Source: Mastigamoeba balamuthi
Lineage: Eukaryota; Evosea; Mastigamoebida; Mastigamoebidae
DNA: 64,000 nucleotides
NCBI GenBank assembly: GCA_902651635.1
Contig: CACRSC010000014.1
Location: 62,001 to 126,000, forward strand
Reading direction: 5' to 3'
Shown here: positions 1 to 9,900 of the stretch, piece by piece
Numbering within the stretch: the first letter of the stretch is position 1
Layout: the number at the start of each line of letters is the position of its first letter
Translations under genes and position numbers: made by a program
The notes under the pieces: generated by a model
The model's database searches: none
The model's input: only the letters and a program-made list of their open reading frames with translations
Told to the model about the DNA's origin: nothing

Positions 1-1195
1 TACACGAGGGGGGAGGGGGCCGCCTGCGGCACTCCCTTGCCGCTGCGCTCGAGGGCCGCCTCTGCCTCGCTGTCGACGGGGGCGCGTGCCAGGCCCGGCA
101 CTACGCTGGACTCATCGACAAGCTCGTTCTCCTTGAGGTAGCACATGTAGTCCGAGAGCACCTTGTTCGTGTGCAGCGTGTAGGCCAGCCTGCACGACTG
201 CAGCGGCACCAGCTGCTTCTCTGCGCAGGAGGGGGTTTCGGGAGGTCAGCGGGGTGGATGGAGGCAAGCAGAGAAGTGGGGCGCACTGAGGGAGGGGACG
301 TCTGGGGCGTCGAGGATGAGGAGGGCACGGGGCGTCCCGAGGTACACCTGCTCCGTGGCCCCGCCGACCCTCGCTGCCTCCCCCTCGCTGAGGTCTCGCA
401 GCCTCGAGGGGTTGCCAAACGGCGAGAACACCCCCCAGCCAGCAGACGCCTCCCTGAGCGTCACGCCAGCCTCGTTCTTCACTGCGCCGAGCGTCAGCAC
501 AGAGGTAGCCGGGCAGGCAGCAGGCAGTGCCCACCAACAATGACCAGCTCGAAGACAAACACGCAGCGCTGGTCCGTCAGAGACGAGTGCAGGAATACAG
601 CGTGGTGGAAGAACACGTTGTCCTGCTGCGTTGTCTCGGACACCTGCGCGCCATCGTGCAGCCCCCGCCACGCATTCCCTCGGTCAATTCTAGAAACCCA
701 CGCCGGCAAAACAAATTGGCACGGATTCCACCCCCACGCCCGCAGGTTCAAAAATAGCGCGGGCGGGAATCTGAACACCGCGGAACACGAGCAAGGGAGG
801 GACCAAGCATGGCGCGCACGCGCAGTCGGCCCTCCCCGGGCACAGGGTCGCTCGAGAACGTGTTCCCGAAGAACCTCCTCGCGACCAGGTCGTACGGCGT
901 GATCTGGAACCTGTGCATGACGTCGCACGCCTCGGGCAGCCCCTCGAACTGGCGGGCGGTGGGTGAGAACCGGCGCGGAATCGTCGCGGAATCGGGGCGG
1001 AGGCGGCGCAGATACGATGGCGGGCGGGACGGGGACGAAGCAGGCGTCGAGGACGCTGAGGCAGAGCGGGGTCGAGTGGTCGATGCGGGCGGGGGGCGAC
1101 AGGGGCGGGGCCGGGGGCGCGAGGGGCAGGGTGCGCTTGGAGTTGAAGAAGCGGACCCATTGCTGCGCGAGCCGGACCTCTTCCTGGCTCAGCAT
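1..1195 (-). CDS. NPHP4: Nephrocystin-4-like protein, N-terminal part (runs off left edge)
   Basis: Nephrocystin-4 is a structural protein of the ciliary transition zone. Reading minus-strand exons in order gives blocks that line up with the animal N-terminus: a helical start, then a block ending YDLVARRFFGNTF (known family: FFDVTYRHFFGRTW), then NVFFHHAVFLHSSL (family: PLYFHTSL), then WGVFSPFGNPSRLR followed by VYLGTPRALL (family: LYHGTPRALL), and finally LQSCRLAYTL (family: ENCSLQYTL). Approximate exons are 1195-1016, 948-about 850, 643-about 548, about 500-317 and about 222-1. The first intron (1015-949) has clean GT-AG ends and keeps frame. The start at 1195 (MLSQEEV) is the first methionine of the conserved reading; about 1,200 further residues would be expected to the left. 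The gene is divergent from prolyl oligopeptidase. The order and spacing of the motifs make another family unlikely. Confidence 0.85.
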
Positions 1196-1438
1196 CGCGT
1201 CCGCTCGCACGGATGGACGGATAGCGGGGCAATACAATATCGGAGATTGAGCAATCACGAAATATCTCGCAGTGAAGATACGAGAAGATCGGCGGATCTG
1301 TAACAAGGTTGGGAATTAGCATCGCATCCGCTCGCACGTATAGCGGATAGTGGTGATATACAATATCAGGAACAGTATCTCCGACTTCTAGCGATTTCGA
1401 AATATCTTGCAGGGAAGAAGATACAGGAAGATCGGCGT
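1191..1438. repeat. Diverged direct duplication in the NPHP4/PREP promoter
   Basis: A segment of about 110-120 bp starting AGCATCGCGTCCGCTCGCAC at 1191 recurs at about 1319 as AGCATCGCATCCGCTCGCAC. Both copies share, in the same order, a GATAGCGG-type word, ACAATATC, GAAATATCTYGCAG and GAAGATCGGCG. The right copy has small insertions. The left copy contains the first codons of the NPHP4 gene, so the duplication copied a start region and its upstream DNA. Both copies carry the AAATATCT word seen in other promoters of this window. Confidence 0.8.
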
Positions 1439-1492
1439 ATCACACAACAAACGTTATACTGAAGAAACGCCGGCTCGGTTGTAGCAACGTGG

Positions 1493-4229
1493 ATGGCTGG
1501 CAGAATCGAGTATCCGGCGACGCGGAGGGCCGAGGGCGCAGTGTCCGGCGCTGGCAGCGTCCCAGACCCCTACCGCTGGCTCGAGGACCCCGACGACCCC
1601 GAGACCGTCGCCTGGTGCGACCAGCAGGCCCAGCTCACCGAGTCCTTCCTCTCGCGCTCGCCCTACCGCTCCACCATCGCCAAGCAGTCCGCGGCCACCC
1701 TCCCTTGTGTTCTGCCGTCATTATGAATCATTAATTGTGGAAAATATCTGGATAAGATATTTTCCCCACGTCCCCCCCGCGATTACTCATGGATGACGTG
1801 GCACCGCCGGGCAGCCTGGAGGAGGTGTATAACTACCCCAAGGCGCACGGGTTCCGCAGAAGGGGCGAGCACGTGTTCTTCAGCCGCAACGACGGGCTGC
1901 AGAACCACGACGTGCTCTGCCTGCGCCACGCCAGCGGCCCCGACAGCGTCGTGCTCGACCCCAACACGTTCAGCGCCGACGGCACCTCCTCGGCCTCGGC
2001 CATCTCCATCTCCGAGCACGTGGCCGCAGCCCCGCCGCGAATTAACTGAATTCATCCCAGAATTCGACTGGAATTGAAATCGAATTGACGCAATTCGGGA
2101 TTCCGGATTGAAATTTGGGGGAAGGGAAGAACTGGGAACTATGTCGCGTACGGGCGCAACGAGAGCGGGAGCGACTGGATGACGATCGAGGTGGTGACCA
2201 AGGAGGGCCAGCCGACGGGCGACCGGCTCGCGCACGCCAAGTTCACGTCGGCGGCGTGGCTGCACGACGACAGCGGCTTCTTCTACTCGCGCTACCCGGC
2301 GCCCGAGGCCTCGGCGTCGTCGCTGCGCTCGGCCAACCTGGGCCACGCGGCCTACTGGCACCGCCTGGGCGACCCGCAGTCCGCCGACGCGCTGGTCTAC
2401 TGCGACCGCGAGCACCCGCGGTACCTCGCGGGCACAGAGGTCACCGACGACGGCAGCGCAGTGCTCGTCTACGACTACGACGGCTGCAGGGCCGCCAACC
2501 AGGTCGCCTGGGCCCCGCTGCCGCTCGACTACTCGCAGCAGCGCGAGGGCGCGCGGTTCGAGCGGCTCGTCGAGGGGTGGGAGGGCGAGTACAGCTACGT
2601 GACGTCGCGCAGCCCGCGCGTGCTGGTCTTCCTGACGAGCGCCGGGGCGCCGCGCAAGCAGCTCGTCGAGGTCGACCTCGGCGCGGACGCGGGGGCGGGC
2701 GCGGGCAGGGGCAGCTGGCGGGTGCTGGTCCCCGAGGACGCCGGGGGCGCGGTGCTCAAGTACGCCGTGCGGGCGGGGCAGAGGGCGCTGGTGCTCTGCT
2801 ACTCCAGAGACGCGTGCGACTACCTCGAGGCCAGGGAGCTCGGCACGGGCAGGCCGCTCCCCTGGCGCTGCGAGCTGCCCGCCATCTGCTCGGTCACGGG
2901 CCTCAGCTCGCACAGGGGCGACCGCGACATCTTCATCGCCTACACGTCCTTCACCGAGGCCGGCACTGTGCGTCCGTTCCCTCCTCCACCCTTTCAAGCC
3001 GCTGGCCTGCTGGAGAGCAGTCGGTAGGGTTGCGGGGGAACCGAGGATGCGCCTAGGTGCTGGTGCTCGCTCTATGTTGCAGTGTCTTGTGGGGACAATT
3101 CGCTTTCAGCACACGGTATTCTGTTTTTCAGTCATTGTGGTCACCAGACAGGAATCCTGGGACATGTGTCTCTGTCTGTCACTTGGCCATCGATCAATGC
3201 CGTTGTTGTAATGCTCTCCTGGTCTGCGTTTCCAATCACCAGCCAATGGAATATTACATTCGGGTGTTGTGTCCTGCTGGGGTGGGCACAGTTGTAATTG
3301 CCCGACCGGCTCTGACCGGTGGCTCTCCGCAGTGCCTGCGCGTCGACGTGGAGAGCGGCGCCACGGAGGTGGTGTGGCGGACGCAGGTGTCCTCGATCGA
3401 CCCGGGCTCGCTCAAGACGGAGCAGGTCTTCTACACCAGCAAGGACGGCACCCGCGTCTCCATGTTCGTCGTCAGCCCCGCGTCCGCGCGCCCAGACGGC
3501 TCAGCGCGCTTCGCGTACCTATACGGCTACGGCGGCTTCAACATCGGCATCACGCCGTCGTTCAACGCGTTCCGCCTGGCGCTCTGCGTGCACGCGGGCG
3601 CCGTGCTGGCCTACCCCAACATCCGCGGGGGCGACGAGTACGGCGAGCGCTGGCACGAGGCCGCCACGCGCGAGCGCAAGCAGAACTGCTTCGACGACTT
3701 CTTCGCGGCCGCCGAGGCGCTCGTGTCGCTGGGCTGGACGCGCCCGCAGCTGCTCTGCGCGACGGGCGGCTCCAACGGCGGGCTGCTGATGGGGGCGTGC
3801 CTGACGCAGCGGCCCGAGCTCTTCGGGTGCGTCGTGGCGCGCGTGGGCGTCCTCGACATGCTGCGGTTCCACAAGTTCACCATCGGCCACGCGTGGGTCT
3901 CGGAGTACGGGGACCCCGACGTCCCGGGCGACTTTGAGTTCATCGCCAGGTACTCGCCGCTGCACAACGTGAGGGCGGGGGCGGCGTGGCCCGCGGTGCT
4001 GCTGACGACGGCGGACCACGACGACCGCGTGGTGCCGATGCACACGTTCAAGTTCGCCTCGGAGATGCAGCGCGTCGTCGGGGCGCAGCCGCAGCAGACG
4101 CAGCCGCTGCTGGTCAGGGTTGAGCGCAAGGCCGGGCACGGGGCAGGCGTCCCGCTGTGCAAGGTCATTGCCGAGAGCGCGGACATCTACGCGTTCATGC
4201 TGCTGACCCTCGGCGTCGCGTGGAACTGA
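1493..4229 (+). CDS. PREP: Prolyl oligopeptidase (serine peptidase family S9A)
   Basis: Cytosolic serine peptidase that cleaves short peptides after proline. The N-terminus shows the S9A signature DPYRWLEDPDDPET, followed by the beta-propeller domain (GLQNHDVLCL, AYGRNESGSDW) and the alpha/beta hydrolase domain (FLYGYGGF-like YLYGYGGFNI, NIRGGDEYGERW). The catalytic triad is visible as Ser in GGSNGG, Asp in TADHDDRV and His in KAGHGAG. Exons are 1493-about 1706, about 1815-2015, 2130-2967 and 3333-4229, giving about 715 residues, the normal family length. The last intron is GT-AG, phase 0. The second joins best with a GC donor (GA|GCACGT at 2016) and acceptor at 2129, giving SETGNYVAYG, which aligns without a gap to the family's SEDGEYFAYG. 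The first intron's exact ends are not settled. The start at 1493 directly precedes the conserved YPATRR block. Confidence 0.95.
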
Positions 4230-5996
4230 GGAGGAGCTGAGGAACGAACCAACAATGGCTGGCAGATGCCACTGCTGCTACCGAGGGACGCAATCGAGCA
4301 ATCTGTCTGACCCCGAGGACTAGGTAGCCGGAAAGCAACCTCGCGCGAGTGCCCACAATCGAGTCGCAGCCGCCCGAGCACGAATGAGGAGGGGAGTGAC
4401 TGCTGCTGCTGCTCTACTACGGGCGGTGTGAGAGCAAAGGGCAGGTTGGCAGTTGAGCCACAGCAGCCGCCAAAAGCGAAGGGCAGCGGTGACATCACAT
4501 CGTGACGTGGTGATGTGCCAAGGCAGGGGGCGATACGAATCCGCACAAGACCCGCTGCCACATTTATTGTGTTCTCTTCAGCAAGCACCCCAGCGTGCCA
4601 CCCGCCCGCAGCCCAGCAACTCAGCCATGCGTCGACTGCCGTGACCCGGAATGCCAATTTCGCACAGCGCTGAGCTCACTCGCCCGCATTCAGCTCGAGT
4701 CGGGCAGCAACGGGCGAGATCAGCATCGGTCTCAGCCCGGCGGCAACGTGACCAAGGGACGTGAGCGATCACGAAGCACAATGCGCGTTGCGCTGTGGTC
4801 CACCAGGGTGCTGCTACTGCTGACCCCGCAAGATGCATCGGCCACGGCAGGGCGCCGGCGTGTTTGTGAGGCCCCGCGGAGCGGTCAAGGTGCGTGTCGC
4901 ACTCTGCTGGGCTGGGGGCACCAATAGCTACGGGCGGCCCATTATCACTTCCTTGTCGCCCTGAGGGGGGAAGGGGGCGAGCGAGGCTGTCGGCCAGTGG
5001 CGGGCTGGCCACCCGCCACACCTCCCAGAGAGACCGTGTTTTGATAAGGCTCGATGAGGGAGGGGCTGGCAGCCCCGCTCGGCCCTGTCTTCCTGCTCGG
5101 GGGAGCAAAAGTACCGGTACACACACTGTGACGGGCGTCAAGGACAGTCATCCCCGCCCCGAGGGGCCAGAGCGTAACGCGGGGGCACCTCCTCTCCATA
5201 CCGAATGCATTCAGGAGGGTGGAAGTGGGGGGTCGTCAACGTGTCCTCCTTCAAGTGATTTGGTGTTTCACAGCAGCTCACTCCCCCTTAGGTCCCCATG
5301 CAGGAAGGAAACCACGCCCGCGAGCAGGTCGGTCGAGGCCTGGTACCCACAGAGCCGCGAGGAGGACCAGACAGCATGCTTTTAGTTTGCCAGAATGCAA
5401 TTCGTCTGAACATGCTCACTCACTACGCTCGGCGCACACCCTGTGCCCTCCCCACTGGTCAGTCTGTACAGTGACTCAGATTATTATGCTGCCCAGAGTG
5501 TTCAGTTGAAAAAAATCATTCCTGGACCTCACAGAGTCACAATTTGTTTTGGATTCCTTCCTTTCTGTGTTGTGATGCATGCTATCTTGGGCTCTGAGAT
5601 AATCCAATTGGATGCTGTCATATCTTCATATCCTTGATGTTCCTGCGTATCTGTATGTCTGCTAGAAAGAGTACTCTGTGTGCACTCTTGAGATATCTTA
5701 AATATCTTAAATCTCTGAATTTGTTCCTACAACAGACTATAATCAAGTTTAAGATATTCTACTCTCTCTCATTGATATGATCTTGCAGAATCATAATCAG
5801 AAAATTGTGTTCCACCCACTATCACTTCGTTTCAAAGAAATAATCCAGATGATACCTTTGTTTTATAATGCCATTGTATATGATTCATGAAAATACACAT
5901 TAAGTATCACTGCGTTTTATGCACTAAAGCTCTAAATTAGCACGTGTAGTGCTGGAATATCAGCACTAGATTTTGCACTGAATTAGTGCTATAATA
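4230..5996. other. Gene-poor intergenic DNA
   Basis: No gene is recognised here. The GC-rich left part (to about 5400) has short open frames on both strands, none with a recognisable domain. From about 5500 the base composition drops sharply to AT-rich, and from about 5930 short words such as TAGTGCT and AGCACTA become frequent, announcing the transposon that follows. Confidence 0.6.
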
Positions 5997-6388
5997 AACA
6001 TTTGGTCATCGCTGTGACTTATGTGCATGGAGTGATAAATCTTTAGCAATGCTTTTCAGCACTTATTCAGCACTTCAATCACTAATTTTGCTCTATTTCT
6101 AGCGCAAAATTGTGCTACATCGCTAACAGCAATTTAGTGCTACATGCGACCTAAATTCAGCATTATTGCTATTTTTTCTATCACTATGCATTGCTTCAAT
6201 CACTACTACAAATACTTGTGCTAGTAGTGATTGTAGCGCCTATTTAGCAATGCATTTCCATCAAATGCATCAGATGTAGCGCTACTAATCGCATGTAGTG
6301 CATTTTCAGCACATTTGGTGCTTTTTGTGATTATTCATTGCTGAGCTCTCTGTCATTTTTTGCTAGTCAAACCTCTGTTTCAGCTTTT

Positions 6389-7554
6389 TCACTGGGGTGG
6401 TCTGGGAAACCAGGCCTCCCTGGGATTACGGAGCAGGGGGTTCTCACTGAGGTACCAGGCATCTAGTTTCGTGATGATTGTGATGGCTGACCTCAGCAGG
6501 TCGTTGCTCATCACCTTCTTCCCCTTGAACTTCTTGCCCGTGATGTTGAATCGGGACATGAAGCCCAGGTAGTGCTCTACCCTGCTTCTTCAGTGCCTGT
6601 GAACACGGTTCCACTTGCATTCGAACCTGGTGTACTTGAGTGCAGTTGTTCTTTGCCTTCCATTGACAGAGTCAAACAGAGAGGTGTGCTTAAAGGGGGT
6701 TAGCAGCTCACTGCTCGGGACACTGACATAGGCATTGTCTGCCAGCAGTCGTGTCCCTTGCAGTTCCATGCCTGGAGCTGTGCTCTGCCAGATCTTCAGG
6801 TCGTGGTGAACCCCCTTGTACAACCCTTGAACATCCATGGGGATGCCCTGGTTGTTGACCACCACCTGGATCTTGACCACGTGCCCCTTGTACTTACCAT
6901 TGTAGAACTTGTCCTGCTTCTTGCTGGGCCGTGAGATGTCAATGGCCTTGACATCCACAGATCCATGGATCATACGAGACCAGGGTGGAGGAAGCCTGTT
7001 GGCCTTAGAAGTCCGGGCATTTCAGACACTGTGCATTTTTTAGAAAAATTTGTAATCAGGTTGCTGCATTTCTAATGAGCAATTGAATTGATAATACACG
7101 TTTTACATTTCCAGAATAAATTCTCAAATGGGTGCATACATGTCCTAAAATTATCAATTGATTTAATAATGAATTGATATTGATTTCATTTAGAAGAATA
7201 AATAATTGTGTTGTGTTGTTAGTTTAAGTGGGCCTTACCTTCATCTCGTTGACATGCTCTGCCAGGTAGAGCCAGTGTCGAGCTATCATGTACCGGAAGT
7301 TGCTTGGGTTGAGAGCCTCCAGGAATGTCTGAGGCAAGCACTCCAAAGTGTTTGAAGTATAGCAGCAGGTCCAGCAGGTCCCCTAGCTTCTTGAAGGAGG
7401 TGTCTGGTTCTCTACACTGCTGAAATACCCGTTCCAGGAATTGGACAGGGTACCTTCAGTGTGCTTTTGCAATGGACTTGTGCAGCTTGTGCAGGAGACG
7501 CTGCTGCCTGGCTATTTTTGCAGCAATGATGGGGTTGTCCTGGGACTTGACCAT
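6389..7554 (-). pseudogene. DDE_Tnp_4-type transposase of copy A
   Basis: The minus-strand reading contains HGSVDVKAIDISRPSKKQ, YNGKYKGHVVKIQ, GLYKGVHHDLKIWQ and LLADNAYVS, the spacing of a DDE superfamily endonuclease (catalytic Asp in VDVKAID, Asp in LLADNAY, Glu in RVEHYLGF). The N-terminal exon starts MVKSQDNPII at 7554 and runs to a GT donor near 7238 (HVNEMK|GTAAGG). An AT-rich intron separates it from the catalytic exon at about 7000. The N-terminal exon needs a frame change in its second half. An in-frame TGA lies between NRVHRH and RSRVEHYLGF near 6588. Copy B has a TGA at exactly the same codon. Confidence 0.75.
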
Positions 7555-7861
7555 GTTTGTTGGCTGGGTTTTTAGTGAGTTGGTTGGCTGGGCTTTTGGT
7601 GAGTAGGTTGACTGGGCTTTTGGTGAGTATAGTGATTGTAGCAATGTATTCACTGAATGCATATTTAGAGAATAGTGTGCCAGTAGTGCAAAATCCGTTG
7701 TATGCACATGCAGTGCATGTCACGATTGAGGCAATGTGACCTTCTTGATTTGCTCGTTTTTGGCTGAAAAACAATTGAAGTGATGACGCACTTAGCCTGA
7801 TTTTTTCAGACACTTAAAAATACTCTTTTCTCTTCCTAGCATCTTCCCTTCTCTGCCATGC

Positions 7862-9434
7862 ATGTCTGTGGCTTCCCCTTCTGCTCCGTCACTCCCACCT
7901 GTGTGTGCCGTGCCACCATTCCCTGCTGGGGCAGCATGGCTGTGGAAAAGTAACAGCCTCCACACACTGTTGTGGGCTGTCACCAAGTACATAGCTGTGT
8001 TATACAGCCCAAAATTTAAATGGGAGCCAACAGACTGGCAGCTGTGTGCCTGGACACTGCCGGTCGTCTGGTGTGATGCCAAGGACCTTAAGATGTGTGC
8101 TTCCTTCCCTGCCCCCCCTTCCTTCCCCTTGAGTCTCCCCTTAATCCCCCTGCTTCTCTTTTCCTCTTAATCCCCCCTTGTTTTTTCCCTTCACTGATGT
8201 TTGTGTCCCCTCCCCCTGCAGAACCGCCACAATTCATGGTGAGCAGGCAAGAAAGACTTGCCCATTCCTGAAATGACTGAGACCAAGATGCAGCACATTG
8301 TGGTGGAGTTGGACAGGATGCGTCCTGCCCTCCTCTTGCCCTCTCTGTCCTCTCACTATTTATGGGGTTTTTCCTGATTTAACAGGATTTTCCCCCTGCA
8401 CCAATAGACATAAGTGGCAGTGCAGTTACTGTCATTATCAATGCACTGCACACTGGCTTCTGTCAAGTGATGGTGCGTTTTCCCTCTTCTCTGCCCCCTT
8501 CATTTTTTCCTGCACCTCTAAAAATCCTACAAAAAACGTCACAGGAGCAGCTTAGGAATGCCAGCAGCAGCATAACGATGACAAGTACCACTGGCATGCC
8601 AACAAGGAGGACACATGGGAGTGGCAGGCATGGCAGCATAGTAGTCACCATTGCTGCAGCCCAAGCCCCTCCAGCAGCAGTGTGGAGAGCAGTGTCTCTG
8701 AGGAGGAGCTCACCTCGAGCTCCTCCTCAGAGGAAGAGGATTGCTGCAAAAGCCTGGGCAGGAAGGTGTGCTTTCCCTTCCATCTACCGAATTTTTATGT
8801 TGTTTGTGTTTAAGGGGGTTTTTCTTACCCAACTGTGCACTTTTTGCACATAATGTGCATTATGCACAAGTGTTGTGCAAGTATTGCACATTATGTGCAT
8901 TATATGTGTCTCTAATACTTTTTAACAGCAGCCAGCTCAGGCTTTGAAAAAATCCAAGGCCAAGCTGGCCAAAAAGCACAGGAAGAAGGTCTCTCCTTGC
9001 CATGCCCTCGACCTGATCATGAACTCTGTACAGCATGACCATGCTGCTGTCAGGGTGGCAGCACGGGAGGCAGATGCAGCAGCCAAGTTAGTTGCTGCAG
9101 TTAAGGTATTCCCTTCTTCTCCTTCTCCTCCTTCTTCTCCTTCTCCTCCTTCTCCTCCTTCCCCTCCTGCCCCTTTCACTGCCCACCTCCTAGTCAAACT
9201 AACTGAATTATATTGCAGGATGGGGCCCTGAGGCCCCTGCTAGTGAAGAAGCAGCAGGAGCAGCAGGAGCAGGATGACCAGGACATTGACTGGCACGATG
9301 TTGTGCACCTGCAGCAGATGGCTCCTGAGGATGTGCGGCACCTCTCTGCACAGCAGAAGAGGGGCCACACAGTGCTGCTGAAGCAGCACTGTGCTGGTTC
9401 TAATAAAGAAACGATTTTAAATGAGATATATTGA
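7862..9434 (+). pseudogene. Divergent second gene of copy A (unknown, multi-exon)
   Basis: Plus-strand exons can be followed at 7862-about 8096 (YSPKFKWEPTDWQLC), about 8221-8335 (KMQHIVVELDRMRPA), about 8550-8765 (an acidic serine stretch ending SSSEEEDCCK), about 8932-9105 (LKKSKAKLAKKHRKKVSPC, then an alanine-rich helix) and 9220-9434 (KKQQEQQEQDDQDIDWHDVV). Several are bounded by polypyrimidine tracts and CAG acceptors (8220, 8931, 9219). One TGA interrupts the second exon, so it is probably decayed. No domain was recognised. PIF/Harbinger elements carry a second Myb-like gene; the tryptophan-rich first exon is compatible with that but does not prove it. Confidence 0.45.
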
Positions 9435-9610
9435 ATTTGGGTGAATGTTCTAGATTTTTATCGCATCTAATGCATTTTTAGCAATTTAATCATTATTCAT
9501 TTATTCGATTTAATCGTTTTAATTGCATGTAGCACATTTAATCAATTTTATTAATATGTTTTCACTACATGCACATACTGCACATAATGCACATGTAGTG
9601 ATACATGCAA

Positions 9611-9900
9611 TAATGAGTGACCAGGGGAAGGCCGGTTCCCTGTCATACTCTCAGCTCATCAATATCATGTATGAATTCCTGTTTGTTGTCTTGCCTTTAT
9701 GTTCTGTTTCTCTTAAGTATTACATAATTACTTGTTCAACAAGTCCGTTAGAGCTCTAATGCTCAGATCCTATCAAGAACACATTCTGAGAAGATAACAA
9801 ATCGAAACCCTCCATACATACCTCCCTGCTTTTTCTTAAACTTTTCGATGTGTTGACTCAACCTTCAAGGAGAATGCCTCCGAGAGTTTACTAGCGGATA
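9611..9900. other. Intergenic, no gene seen
   Basis: AT-rich to mixed sequence between the transposon and the 3' end of the NTPase-nuclease gene. Nothing recognisable. Confidence 0.6.

Larger units (their letters stand above)
5997..9610 (-). mobile_element. PIF/Harbinger-like DNA transposon, copy A, degenerate
   Basis: The left limit is where homology with copy B (16827-18590) starts, at ACATTTGGTCATC. Both copies then share about 360 bp of AT-rich DNA full of TAGTGCTA-like words, a minus-strand transposase gene with one intron, and a short run of TTGGTTGGCTGGGYTTTTGGTGAG-like tandem units near 7560-7630. Copy A continues past the homology end (about 7650) into a plus-strand multi-exon gene and ends in AT-rich DNA with similar words (GCACATGTAGTGATA near 9590). 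The right limit is a guess. No convincing terminal inverted repeats or target-site duplication could be fixed by eye. DDE_Tnp_4-type transposases with a second, divergent gene are typical of PIF/Harbinger elements. Confidence 0.65.

Noticed and set aside
4894-5385. 163-codon plus-strand frame
   Set aside because: No domain, no membrane profile and no neighbouring exons. Composition is that of intergenic GC-rich DNA.
5930-6360. Satellite or origin-like array of TAGTGCTA words
   Set aside because: The words are not in a regular period, and the same stretch recurs at 16830-17160 as the end of the second transposon copy, so it belongs to the element.
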